Assembly: GCA_030710605.1 (NCBI GenBank)
Contig: CP092870.1
Span: forward strand, 96,303,400-96,367,399
Length of the DNA stretch: 64,000 nt
Origin: Cordylochernes scorpioides
Lineage: Eukaryota; Arthropoda; Arachnida; Pseudoscorpiones; Chernetidae
Direction: 5' to 3'
Of this stretch, positions 1-10,575 are shown in pieces (the stretch's first letter is position 1; each line of letters begins with the position of its first letter). Below the pieces are notes generated by a model, which did not search any database, had not been told where the DNA came from, and was given only the letters and a program-made list of their open reading frames with translations. Made by a program: the position numbers and the translations under genes.

Positions 1-235
1 AGTAGCAGGGGCGTTGAGTTGAGAGGGGCGCAGATTGCGAGTGAATTTACGTTTTATTGTAAATAAAAATGCAACGAAAGGTTATTTCTAAAGAGTAATT
101 AGCCATAAACCATCCCGGTAGTATACTAAATATCTTCCCAAAGTTTCATCACGATTGGTTGAGCGATGTAGAAGATTATCACTCACGGACGGACCAACGG
201 ACCAACCAACAAACATCCATTTTTATATATATAGA
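1..235 (-). mobile_element. Helitron-like 5' end, cut by the window start
   Basis: On the minus strand the element opens TCTATATATATAAAAATGG at 235 and is preceded by A at 236. Helitrons insert between A and T and start with TC, so this fits a Helitron 5' end. The interrupted host DNA at 236 onward is a copy of the foldback repeat described below. The rest of the element, including its CTRR end, lies outside the window. No coding potential is visible. Confidence 0.6.
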
Positions 236-620
236 TAAACACAAGGTAATAAGACCAAATTCAAATAAATAAATAGTGTGTGACGTTTCGGTAACAGCGT
301 TGTTAATATAATATATATTAATATAATATAATATAATGAGGAAATATAAATGATATTTATAGATATGCTTTTAATTATATTTGAAGAAAAAAATTCTAAC
401 AATAATATTCTGTGTTTTCTCAGATAAATATCTTCTTCTTATCTGTTATCTTGTTTACACACTTGATAACAGGAACTATTTAAAAACATGCTGCGGTAAA
501 ATTTCTCATTCAGTACTTTTGTCTGAAGATGGTAACAACGCTGTTACCAAAACTTCACACACTATTTATTTATTTGGATTTGGTCTTATTACCTTGTGTT
601 TGTATTTTTACTCATTAATT
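236..620. repeat. Foldback repeat (family FB), copy 1
   Basis: The left arm (236-305) has the family signature of a run ending AATAAATAGTGTGTGACG followed by TTTCGGTAACAGCG. The right arm (about 510-605) is its reverse complement, with GTCTGAAGATGGTAACAACG and then ACTATTTATTTATTTGGATT. An AT microsatellite of TATAA units fills part of the spacer (308-337). The right arm includes the CTGAAGA-hairpin motif, but GAAAC has become AAAAC. Confidence 0.7.
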
Positions 621-999
621 ATTTAAATCATAATAGAGGGAACACTATGGCTATATCGAACCATGGCTATAGTGAACCACGAAGAGACTCTTCGCCTCAC
701 AATTTTCTACTTATTATATTACTGATCCAAGCCATTTTCCAACATTACAAGTTGCTGTTATAACACATGTTGCCATATTAGCGATGTCACATTCCCCAAT
801 CACATCAACTTAAACAGGACTTGAAAGAAATTAGAAATATTTTTTTTAAACGCTTCTTTATATCTATTCTCGGTAGGCTTTTCTTGATTGATCATGAAAT
901 TAGGTCGGCCAAATATCATGAAACAAGTTAAATCAAAGTTTAGTTGATTTTTGGTCCCATTTTTACATGTTGGACACAGACATAGGAAGGAGTTACATA
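621..999. other. AT-rich stretch, nothing recognised
   Basis: No open reading frame, RNA gene or clear terminal repeat was seen here. The text around 840-945 recurs with changes at 1610-1720 (both carry TCTTTATATCTAT, GTAGG, TTTTCTTGAT and AAATATCATG), so part of it is a dispersed repeat. Confidence 0.5.
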
Positions 1000-1612
1000 C
1001 CCTTCTTCTTCTTCTTTCTTATCTCCACTCAATCATATTAGGGTATCAAGTTCTGACCCTTGATGGTGTCTGTTTGACAACCATCATGACTGGGTGAAGT
1101 AGAATGTGTCTGCCTTTGTCATTAAGACTGGGTGCACTACTCAGTGGCAGGCCGACTTAGCTCCAAAAGAAATGGCCGCCTCTGACATGAGGAACAGACA
1201 CCATGTGCAGTGACTCCTAACAAGGGAGTACAAACGCTGCCCATCCTGTATTCCTGGTACAGGGTAGCTACATACCCTCTTGTGGCACTGCAGGGAAGAG
1301 CAGTGTTCGCAGGGCATGTCTGCAGAGCTGCAGGTTGAGGAGGAACTTGGATGAACTGTGTTGGAACTCCGGCGGCACGCTGCTATTCCCATCAAGGCAC
1401 TTGATTACACTGCCACAACAACAATGTCACATTCACCAATCTCATTAACCTAAACAGACTTGAACAAATTAAACCTGCAACCCCAAAACACATTATTGAC
1501 TCATCCATTGATGAGCTCTACTCATCCCCAGCAGATATCATCAAAAGTCTCAAGCTTTACAAGCTTGACACCCTAATATGATTGAGTGGAGATAAGAAAG
1601 AAGAAGAAATAT
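1000..1612. mobile_element. LINE-A 3' fragments, two facing copies
   Basis: From 1000 a minus-strand copy begins with (CTT)n and TCTTATCTCCACTCAATCAT, the reverse complement of the family tail GAGTGGAGATAAGAAAGAAG. From about 1440 a plus-strand copy encodes the family's C-terminus (SIDELYSSPADIIKSLKLYK at 1507-1566) and ends in (GAA)n at 1600-1611. The better copy at 47414 shows a C-x2-C-x8-H-x3-C knuckle like that at the end of LINE ORF2 proteins. RTE-like assignment rests only on the simple-repeat tail. Confidence 0.6.
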
Positions 1613-1944
1613 CTTTAACTCTTCTTTATATCTATTTGTGGTAGGTTTTTCTTGATTTATCAAGAAATTGGGTGGGCTAAATATCATGGAACAAATTAAA
1701 TCAAAGTTTAGTTGATTTTGCTCCTCTAGATGGCACTCTGCCATCTAAAAATGCTACCAAAGTAGTCAGGATATGCCTTTTTTTGTTTTTAATATCGAAG
1801 CCTGACCTTTTTTTCTATTTTCTTACTTTCTCCACAAAAACACCATATTTATGTATAGTTGTATGTTATAGTTCTTTAATATATATGGTTAGTTCAGCAA
1901 TCCAATCCATTCATTATATTGCAATAAACAATAAGGTAAGCTCT

Positions 1945-2300
1945 AACTCCGCCTTTGCCGGTCCCAAGCCCGGATGAAAAAAGAGGAGGGGAGCAGTAAC
2001 AAGCTCACTAAAAAACCTGGGTTCAGCTTGCCTGGCTGATAGTACCCTGTAAGGGCTCCTAATCCAGGGATACAGGATGAGCAGTGTTTGTACTCCATGT
2101 TAGGAATGGCTGCACATGGCGTCTATTCCTCATGTCAGAAGCAGCCAATTCTTTTGGAGCTAAGTTGGCCTGCCACTGAGTAGTTCTCCCAGTCTTAATA
2201 ACAAAGGCAGACACATTCTACTTCACCCAGTCATGATCTCAAGCTTTACAAGTTTGATACCCTAATATGATTGAGTGGAGATAAGAAAGAAGAAGAATGT
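1945..2300 (+). mobile_element. LINE-A 3' region fragment
   Basis: This stretch has the same body text as 7846-8282 in reverse orientation (GGTCCCAAGCCCGGATGAAA, then the GGGTTCAGC and CATGTCAG blocks) and ends in GAGTGGAGATAAGAAAGAAG with a (GAA)n tail. No reading frame is open through it. Confidence 0.6.
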
Positions 2301-2327
2301 AAGCTCTACATGTAATGTCAACTACAA

Positions 2328-2640
2328 TTTGGAAGGCTGGTTAAACCGTTTGGTTTACGACCACTACGACCCGGGTTCGATCCCCGCATTGGACACTTTT
2401 TTCTGTTTAAAAAAAAAAAAAAAATGCTCCAGTGGCCCCCGATTCTTGCAAAAGTCCAACCCCACCAGCGAGTGCAAGTAACCAAACGGGGCTCTGGCAC
2501 ATTTGTAAGTGCAAAGTCGAAACTGCTTTCACATGTGTAGACATGTGGTGCGCTTAGAGTAAAAAGCAGTCGCTAACTACCCACCATGATTATCATGGCC
2601 TGTACCACGTGTACTAGGGATAAGCAAAAAAAATAAAAAT
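2328..2640 (+). mobile_element. tRNA-derived SINE (family SINE1), copy a
   Basis: The head holds an RNA polymerase III B box (GGGTTCGATCCCCGC) about 35 bases after an A-box-like TGGAAGGCTGG. An A-rich linker follows, then a body ending ACCACGTGTACTAGGGATAAG and an A-rich tail. The same 300-330 bp unit recurs at least a dozen times in the window. It encodes no protein; short open frames across it are not genes. Confidence 0.85.
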
Positions 2641-5258
2641 CAATTTCCTATAAAGTGCTCTGTTTGGGAAAATCCTGAATGGTTGAATGGAGTATTTTTA
2701 AAACAACTTAATCTAATTTAAGCTATCTGGAACTAACTTAATAAGGTGTATTTATACACTGTGTTTTGTATGTGGACACAACCTTAGAATTCTCCCCTTT
2801 GTTCACTCTATTGTATGGCATAAACTGGTAAGTATGTAACAATGTCAAAATAGAAACCTATCTCTGTACTGTTAATTCAGCTATATACAATAGCTTTTAT
2901 CTCTAAAACTTATAAAATGATAGGTTCAAAGCAATTAGCATAATTTATTAAGAACATTTAAACTCTGGGAAAACTGAAACCAAATTATTATCTCAATTAA
3001 TGTTGAGTAATTATCCCAACTTTTAATACATTTTTTTTTAATGTAAAATTTAGTACACCTGATATAAAAAATAGAATAATAAATTTATCAAAATTTGGAT
3101 TTATGCTAATTTATCAAAGACTCTTTAATAACTAAGCTAATTAATGATGCAACAAACTTTTTTACAAGTAGAAATCTAAGTTAGGGGAATATGTAAATGC
3201 AAAATATTTTTTCTGTAAGATATATCACAGAATTTTCGAAAATGAGGTAGATCATGTATGAAAATATTTTTAAATACCTACTACTAAAAAGGTCATTTTA
3301 GGATACAATTTGTACGCAACTGTAATATTGCGAAATATTTATTATGTCTTTCAAACTTCAGATCCAAAATTTTGAAAAATAAATATGAAGAACACTAAAT
3401 GTATCATTAAAAGAAAAGTTCTTCGATGGACATTCGACATTAATGTTGCCAGCTTACTTTGTATTTACAAACAGTAAGTTTCACTCGTTGTTATTATTTT
3501 TTTAAAGTTTGTTGACCAAAAATTTATTTTATACTGATCTTTAATTTTTAAATGTATTCAAGAAAAAATAGAGTATGATTTTTTTTAAGTACTCTCAAAG
3601 GTTTGTGATAGAAGGGAGCTAATTTCCAAACTCTTAGAAGGCAAGGATTGTATTAAAAACGTTGAATATTTAATTACTTTATAATATTAAATAAAAATGA
3701 TGTTAAATAAACATCTTTCGAAAATTTGAAACCAATTATTGAAAATAATATACAAAGTGCGTAATGAAATGAGACAAAAATATTCTTTTAAAAGTGTGCT
3801 GAATTTTAATTCACAATATTTGCTTGATTGTTGTTTGCTTAATAATAGTTGGGAATGAATTAGTACAGTTTAAAAATAAAAGTATGCAAATTCAAATATG
3901 GCAATAACAATTTTTTTTACCTTAATATATATTTTTAATTGATATGATTTTTATATGAGAAGGAAAAAAACTATGTATATACACTGGGTATAATGCAAAT
4001 AGCTGGCTATTTTCAAAAAATTTCTAAAAGTTTGTGGCATACAAACACTTTTTTTTTTTTTTTGTAATTAAACAAATACACCAAAAGCTGAGCTTTTGAA
4101 AGGGTCTCCTTAATCCATAGCTATTATGTAAGAAGGCATTGACATGACTTATGTGGTCCTACATAATAGCTATAGGTTGAAGAAACTTTTCCACATTTTG
4201 TTGTATTTATATTGTAATAAAATAATCGCCGTTTTTTAGAATTTTTTACATTTATATAGCTTATAAACTATATAAATGTTCATTTATTCTAAAAGTGTCT
4301 TATTTTTTAATCCCTATATAAGGCCCAAACACTTTTTTTAAAACTACATGTTAGCTTCTCAAAATTGAAATATATGCATCTATTAATACCGCGTATATGT
4401 ATACTATTCTTCACAAGTCTATAATCTATATTTTAAAATGTGCTAAATAAACCTTACTTCATTTTTTTTATAACAAACCATTTTTAAAGCTTGCAAGTAC
4501 CTTTTCTGAATATTTTATGGTGTATTTTTCTCGTTCTTTATGGAATTAACACTTAATAAATAATTTTAAAACAAAATCAAATACTTAAAACTAATAAGAT
4601 CAAATTGGAAACACAGTTTTATAAAGAATATATAACAAAAAAAAAGTAAAGAGGTTTCTATATAATAAATACTTATATTTTAAATAATTGCTATTTCCTC
4701 CCTAAGAATTTTTTTATATTAGATTTAAAGTACAAAGCATGAAATCTAATAAATAAATTCAAAATTTCAAACCTATTATGTCCTTTAAAAAAAATCGAAA
4801 TAATATATTTTGGACGTTTGAAAATTAAAATATTCGATTTGATTACCCTGTGTTATTTCGGTAAACAATTATGGACGCTTGTTGCACTTTTAATTTTTGT
4901 TGTTTTAATTTATAGTTAATTTAAGTTCGTTTGTTGTTTTTTATTTTGCTTTTTAAAACAATTATCTTGAGGTATACTTTTCAAATAATCACATTTAATT
5001 TGAAAGTTTTATTTTAAAAATCAATCACCCATTTTTTTAGCAGCCTATAATAAAATAACTTTAAAGTTTATGAAATAACCAAATTTTTGCCCAAAATATA
5101 TTTTATTTTTATTTTGTTGCTTTTGCGTTTGCTTTTTTCTCTAGAACATTTTTCAAACGTCAAGTTTTTCCTTTAGCTTTATGTATTGGTTCCAAACAAC
5201 CAAAATAATAAAGGGGAAACAATCAAACACAAAAGATTTTTATATATAGATTCTGCCA
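2641..5258. other. AT-rich DNA 5' of TADA3, nothing recognised
   Basis: Over 70 percent A+T by eye, with many homopolymers. No exon with splice sites, RNA gene or repeat family member was recognised. A short imperfect inverted pair around 4110-4175 (CATAGCTATTATGTA and TACATAATAGCTATAG) is the only structure noted. The TADA3 promoter and 5' UTR should lie in its right end but show no clear motif. Confidence 0.5.
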
Positions 5259-6525
5259 ATGAAAGGTAAAGGCAAAGAAGTATCATCACCCGAATCAAAA
5301 GATTGTCCCCTCCAATTATTTGATGTCTCCCCAATTGAAATAGACGTACTCTTTCCAAAATTAGCATCAATTTTACAGAAACCAGAGGAGGATGGGCAGT
5401 AAGCCTCGAAGACCTTGATCCTCTGCAGCTTGAACTTGAAACCCTTCTTTTAACATTAATCAAACGGAAAGAACAATTTGAACAGGAAAACCAGGTGTTG
5501 GCTAGTTGGCAAGATAAAAAAGAGAAGAAAATGCCAGAAAAGAACAAGAATGCGAGACTCCCGGCAAAAGAAGTCGTCCAGTTCAGCCTGATAACAAACC
5601 ATGTAAGAGATCAAAAGACAATTCAGGTAAAGGCCATGCAACTCCAGCAGTTGGAAGGCCACCAAAAAATAAGAATGTACAAGCTAAAATGCAAGAGTAT
5701 GAATTCACGGATTCACCTGAAGTCCAAAAGAGTGCACCAAAGAATGATGCTCCCCATAGATTCTGGGCATCTGTTGAACCTTACTGTGCAGAGATCACTC
5801 AAGCTGATCTGAATGTTTTAGAAGATTTGATTGCTCTTCATGACGAGGATCCAGAATATTTTAAAGTCCCGCCTCTAGGGAAACATTACTCCCTCAAATG
5901 GGCACAGGATGATATCATTGAGGAGCAGAAAGAATCCGGAAAGACTGGAGAAAAAAGAAGAGGCATCAGCACCTCAGAATCTGACAAGCACAAGAATTAT
6001 GATTCCGATGACACCTCCCCATTTGGAGCTTTGACACAGAGGCTGGTATCCTGCCTCATCGAGGAAAACCTCATGTCCCCCATAGAAGACAATGTGGACG
6101 GCAGCTCACCTCCCTCGTCTAAATCCAACTTCATCAAATCCCTCAACACAGGCAATACCCACCATATTGAGAAAAGGATCAAGAAAGAGTTAGAAGAACA
6201 GGGAATCCTCGATATGGATGGCCTAGAGAACCCAGAAGACGAGATCCTGGCTGAATTGAAGAAATGTCAGGCGGAGCTACGTATGGTCAGCTCAGTTACC
6301 TTGAACCAGACCCGCAAGCTCCTGCGTCTAGCCAAGGAAGAAATGGCGCGTACGGAGCTGTGCAAGAAACTCCAGCAAGCGGACAACGAAGTGATGGAAG
6401 CTTACCGCAGGATCGCAGCAGTACGCCTCAAGAAGAGGAGCCCCACAAAGAAAGAAAGAGATATGACCTTGAAAGCCCTCAAGGAACGAGAAGCCATTTT
6501 GAGGCAGCTAGAAAGTAACAGATGA
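5259..6525 (+). CDS. TADA3: TADA3 (transcriptional adaptor 3) homologue, single exon, two frameshifts
   Basis: Ada3/TADA3 is the nuclear adaptor that, with TADA2 and SGF29, forms the histone-acetyltransferase module around GCN5/PCAF in the SAGA and ATAC coactivators. The match runs from the N-terminus (KDCPLQLFD, chosen start ATG 5259) to the C-terminus. Blocks shared with the human protein include LQLELETLL, WQDKK, QEYEFTDSP, RFWASVEPYCAEIT, PPLGKHYSLKWAQ, PFGALTQRL, LLRLAKEE, ADNEVMEAYR and KKRSPTKKE. About 422 codons compares with 432 in human. Two frame changes break it, near 5394-5396 (GGG) and near 5515-5531 (A-runs). Each is repaired by one more base in a homopolymer, and the last 278 codons are intact, so consensus error is likelier than decay. 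The complete lack of introns leaves a retrocopy possible. It is convergent with the minus-strand IRAG-like gene. Confidence 0.9.
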
Positions 6526-7845
6526 ATCTCTCTTCTCTACGGTAAAAAAAAAAACAATGTTTAATGTATATTTTTACCTAACGAGTCATTTTGGCCCATA
6601 TAGAAAGTATTAACTTATTTATATATATATATATTTTTCAAAAATTCTTTAATTTTTTTTTCTTTAATTTACGGAATTTTAATAATAATACCTTTAATCT
6701 CTCTACACAATCATTTATTATTATTATTCTCTTAATTCTCCATCCATATTTTTCTGTTCTCTTTTATTTTTCATTGATAGAGAATAACAAAAGGAAAACA
6801 AACTTGGTCAGTTAGCCTAATTAAATATTTATATTTCACAGAGTATGTAAATAGATAATTTGAATTATTTTAAATATATCTTTTTTTTTTTTATTGTTTT
6901 ATAAATATATATATTTGGGTGTAAAAGTTTCATTTTGTGTATCCATATATAAATATATATTTTCTTTTTTTTTTTTAAAGCAATAGAATATTTTAATAGT
7001 ATAATATAAATAGTATATATTTATATATTTTTGTTTTGTTTCTCCAGAAAGGAAAAAAAAAATGGTTTCATCCTATTTCATAATTTTTTATTTTTTTTTC
7101 TTTTAAAGAAGGACCAAAAATTACACTAATCCTTGTAGAGGATATCTGCATCGAAGTTGGTTTAGATATATATGCAATATATATATATATGCAATTAATA
7201 TAATATAGATTAATAATATTGCTTCCCTCTTTCTATGACAGTTACAAAAAAAAATTGACTCTAATTTGTCATAGAGTTTTTTTTTAATTATTATTTTTTT
7301 TTGACCAGAATATATATTTTTAAGAGAGAGAAACTCAAATTTTCTCATAATTTTCTCTTCTTTTTTTTATTTTCCTGATTCAGGTTGTTGGCAACATTTG
7401 TACGTACCAGTAACCTTGCGGAAATAAAAAAAAAAAAAAAAAAAACAAAGCTCATTCCTAATACAAAAAATAGTGAAGTTGAAATATATGTTTTATATGT
7501 GTGTGTATATTATTTCTGAGTAAAAAAAAAAGAATTTTTTTTTCTTGTACTTAAAATATATTTTGATTGAATATATGTATAATATGTATTCTCTCCCATT
7601 CCTATGCACATTTTCTATCCATTATTATATAAATTCTGTCTCTCTCTCTCTCTATATATGTATATGTGTACGAGGTAATGTTCAAAGAGGAAAAAAAAGT
7701 TTTAATTATAAACAATGATATAACTTTAATTGTGTTTATTGTGCCCACCCCCCCCATTTCCCAATGATACACTTCCACTGTAGACAATTTAGCTGACTTC
7801 TAATCAATGGTTAAAAAAATTATTTTTAATATATATGTCTCTTCT
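6526..7845. other. AT-rich DNA 3' of TADA3
   Basis: T- and A-rich runs with no second gene visible. An A-run of about 11 at 6543-6553 and a longer one (about 21 A after GGAAAT, 7424-7445) are possible relics of a poly(A) tail if the TADA3 copy is retroposed. No flanking target duplication was found for either. A (TC)n tract is at 7638-7652 and a C-run at 7747-7755. Confidence 0.45.
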
Positions 7846-8282
7846 TCTTCTTCTTTCTTATCTCCACTCAATCACACTAAGGTATCAAGCTTGTAAAGCT
7901 TGAGATTTTTGATGGTGTCTGCCGGGGAAGAGTAGAGCTCATCAATGGATGAGTCAATACAAGCGCGACGGCCAATACAGCATAGTGGAGAGATTTGACA
8001 ACCATCATAATTGGGTGAAGTAAAATGCGTCTGCCTTTGTCATTAAGACTGGGAGCACTACTCAGTGCCAGGCTGACTTAGCTCCAAAAGAAATGGCTGC
8101 CTCTGACATGAGGAACAGACGCCATGTGCAGCCGCTCCTAACATGGAGTACAAACGCTGCTCATCCTGTATCCCTGGATCAGGAGCCCTTACAGGGTACT
8201 ATCAGCCGGGCCAGCTGAACCCAGGTTTTTTAGTGAGCTTGTTACTGCTCCCCCTCCTCCTTTTTCATCCGGGCTTGGGACC
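7846..8282 (-). mobile_element. LINE-A 3' region, interrupted by Copia
   Basis: It begins on the plus strand with (CTT)n and TCTTATCTCCACTCAATCAC and contains the reverse complement of SIDELYSSPAD coding text near 7920-7950. It continues to GGGCTTGGGACC, where the Copia element enters. The remainder (GGACCTGCAAAGGCGGAGTT) resumes at 10782-10801 after the 5-bp target duplication. Confidence 0.65.
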
Positions 8283-8487
8283 TGTTAGGAACCAATTCTT
8301 TCCCAGTCTACCAATCGAGCAGAGTAAACACTAACACCTCCAAGAAAATTAACACCTTTAATTTCCTTTCATGACTAACTAATTTACATCATTAAAAACC
8401 AATTTATATACATGTAAAATCGTCCAGTCATCTGGTCAAAATATAAATAAACTAATCTAGGAAAAAACAACTTATAAAATCCTAACA
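8283..8487 (-). repeat. Copia 3' LTR
   Basis: 205 bp, TG...CA ends within TGTTAGGA and TCCTAACA. In transcript sense (minus strand) this is the downstream LTR, next to the polypurine tract at 8488-8503. Confidence 0.92.
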
Positions 8488-8503
8488 ATGCCCCCCCATT
8501 TTA
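8488..8503 (-). promoter_or_regulatory. Polypurine tract of the Copia element
   Basis: The minus strand reads AAAATGGGGGGGCAT immediately before the 3' LTR. This is the expected position and composition for the plus-strand primer of reverse transcription. Confidence 0.75.
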
Positions 8504-8564
8504 AAGTTGTTTTCATACCCTCATTGGAGGCCTAGAGTGGTCAAGATCCTGGTTAGGTCTTCGT

Positions 8565-9728
8565 TTAACACCACCCCGGCAAGTCAACATCCCATACTCT
8601 GTGTTCCCGAAGTGATGCCATTTCACATTCTATAGACCTCAGCCAATTTTGTGCTTTGGGCATATTAAGCGCCTCCTCGTATGATGACGGCATTTCATCT
8701 TGATGGCTCTTATGTTCAACTATCCCACGGTGGAAGGCTGATCTGCAATACTCCTTCTGCCTAGCCGCAATTCTTGAAGATCTTCTTGGGATTATAGTTT
8801 CATTCTGGCCTTCGTCTTCTCTCCTCAGTGCTTCGTCTTCATAGGCCTGCTCTCCATCCTCTCTTCGTTCTAAGTTATTCAGATCTTTCTCTACCGATAT
8901 TGTTTCCCCCATCAGCCCCTGAATATCCTCTTGGATCGCAGCTTCATTTTGGTATTCCCCTTCATCTTCCTTCTTTAGTTCTTCCACTGTATAGATTCTT
9001 CCTCTTCTATTAGATTTCAAAATTAACCCGCCATCACTTCCAAAAACAGAGGCCTTGCCATTATGGAATAATACTTTGTTTCCTCTTTCCTCAATCCTTC
9101 CAACAGACAAAATATTTCCGTCTAACTCAGGAACGTATAAAACGTTTTCCAAGAACAAGGTTTCACCTCCATATTCGTGACCGAGTTTGACCGTTACATC
9201 ACCCATCTCTGATACTTTTATTTTCTCATTGTTAGCCATTTCTACTGAAGTTGAAATACTTTTTGTGTTCGTCAATTTCAGTCTGTTCGACGTCACATGT
9301 TCAGTAGCTCCACTGTCCAGAAACCAGATATTCTGCGAATTATTGTCTTCAAAGCCGTTCGCAAATAGGACCTTATGAGTCAGGTCTAGCGTACCTTGTT
9401 TCAGCATACCTTCGCTAATTCTCCTTGAGGAGTTGGCAAATCTGCAATTCCTAGCTATGTGCCCTAATCTGCCACAACTGAAACACCTTATATGCCTGGA
9501 GATACCCTCGCTAATTCTCCTTGAGGAGTTGGCAAATCTGCAATTCCTTGCTATGTGTCCTAACCTGCCACAACTGAAACACCTTATCTGCCTCGGGTAG
9601 TTATAATTTTCCCTTTTCCCTTCCGTCCACGTATTATGATAATTCCTTGGTTGATCATATTCAAATATTTTCGCTCTTGACATGGTGATTTGCATGTATC
9701 CTCTTTTCTTCTTACCGCAAAAGCGCAA
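8565..9728 (-). CDS. Copia zinc-knuckle and protease reading frame
   Basis: This is the continuation of gag in the same frame after one TAA (9729-9731). It has two tandem CCHC knuckles, each CFSCGRLGHIARNC (C-x2-C-x4-H-x4-C), from a duplicated 90-100 bp segment (about 9405-9590). These bind RNA in Gag. The retropepsin motif follows (WFLDSGATEHVTS, active Asp in DSGAT), with the usual LYVPELDGNILSVGRI block after it. The frame then passes directly into acidic text and PRRSSRIAARQ, and stops in WDVDLPGWC, the point where a full element enters reverse transcriptase. There is no good ATG at the left edge, so it is probably made as a readthrough extension of gag or was once fused to it. Confidence 0.85.
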   Translation of the reverse strand: MRFCGKKKRGYMQITMSRAKIFEYDQPRNYHNTWTEGKRENYNYPRQIRCFSCGRLGHIARNCRFANSSRRISEGISRHIRCFSCGRLGHIARNCRFANSSRRISEGMLKQGTLDLTHKVLFANGFEDNNSQNIWFLDSGATEHVTSNRLKLTNTKSISTSVEMANNEKIKVSEMGDVTVKLGHEYGGETLFLENVLYVPELDGNILSVGRIEERGNKVLFHNGKASVFGSDGGLILKSNRRGRIYTVEELKKEDEGEYQNEAAIQEDIQGLMGETISVEKDLNNLERREDGEQAYEDEALRREDEGQNETIIPRRSSRIAARQKEYCRSAFHRGIVEHKSHQDEMPSSYEEALNMPKAQNWLRSIECEMASLREHRVWDVDLPGWC

Positions 9729-10304
9729 TTAGGATCTTCTTGAGGAATTTGACGCTGTTTTCTGTCTTTTTTCTTCTAAAAGTAACTTGGATTTAACCAC
9801 ACTAGTCGATAGCTTCTCTTCTTGCTGTTCTAAACTGAGAATTAGCGGCTCGTAGCTCTTTGGCAATCCCAATAGCATAATCAAAGCTAATTCGCCATCC
9901 CCAAATCCATGGTGGCACTTTGCTAATTTTCTATGACATTCCATTATTCTCGCGAAATATTCCTTCATGTCTTCGTCATTTCTTTTGACAATATTGAAAA
10001 ACTCTCTTAGTAACTGTAATATGTGCAATAAGCCATACTTTGTGTGGATGTCCTCCAGTATCTGCCAAGCATCAATCGCTCGCTTGCAATCACCGATATC
10101 ATCTAGGAATGAATCCTCAACTGCTAATAATATGACAGATAATGCCAAACTATCTTTCCGCTTCTGTTTTTCTGAAGCTTCACTAGGAAAGCCAGGTTCA
10201 ATTGCATCCCATATATCCTTCTGGATCAAAATAGATTTAGTTCTTATAGCCCAGGAATAATAATTATTACCATCAAGTTTAGGTATTCTCAACTCGTCAG
10301 CCAT
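9729..10304 (-). CDS. Copia Gag
   Basis: 191 codons from ATG at 10304. The N-terminus IPKLDGNNYYSWAIRTKS is typical of the Copia gag family (UBN2/retrotran_gag type), followed by IDAWQILEDIHTKYG and a leucine-rich helical stretch. Gag builds the intracellular particle that packages the element RNA. The frame ends in a single TAA that is in phase with the zinc-knuckle/protease frame. With LTRs this young, the stop may be a programmed readthrough site or one recent mutation. Confidence 0.88.
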   Translation of the reverse strand: MADELRIPKLDGNNYYSWAIRTKSILIQKDIWDAIEPGFPSEASEKQKRKDSLALSVILLAVEDSFLDDIGDCKRAIDAWQILEDIHTKYGLLHILQLLREFFNIVKRNDEDMKEYFARIMECHRKLAKCHHGFGDGELALIMLLGLPKSYEPLILSLEQQEEKLSTSVVKSKLLLEEKRQKTASNSSRRS

Positions 10305-10545
10305 TGATTTTCTCTAGTTATGCAAATTTGACAAAAAATTATAACTCAAAGCTTTTCTTCTTCGTTGCACAAAGTTCAGTCTTTAAATCACTCAAATTTC
10401 TTATAATCAAATTCTATTCTCTATCTTAGTTAGCCTAACAAACTTTTCTTCTTTGGCTTTCCCTTCAGCTTTAACTTCAGCTGTTTCTTCTTTAGCTTAA
10501 CATAAACTTCAAATTTTCTTTCTTCAGCTCTAAATTCTTTCTACA

Positions 10546-10575
10546 GCGCAGTGGAAGCGTGCTGGGCCCATAACC
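10546..10575 (-). promoter_or_regulatory. Primer-binding site for half initiator tRNA-Met
   Basis: Directly abutting the 5' LTR, the minus strand reads GGTTATGGGCCCAGCACGCT and onward. This is complementary to the 5' half of eukaryotic initiator tRNA-Met through its anticodon arm, with one mismatch in about 30 by my recollection of that tRNA. Drosophila copia uses the same half-tRNA priming site. Confidence 0.85.

Noticed and set aside
1141..1395. 84-residue minus-strand open frame
   Set aside because: It lies in the LINE-A 3' region repeated at 1975 and 8040; other copies are not open in this frame.
2275..2500. Open frames on both strands across SINE1 copies (also 44824-45151, 45469-45754, 48408, 54191, 56543)
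   Set aside because: They recur with each SINE copy, follow the repeat and not a gene, and have no start or splice context. They are by-products of the repeat sequence.
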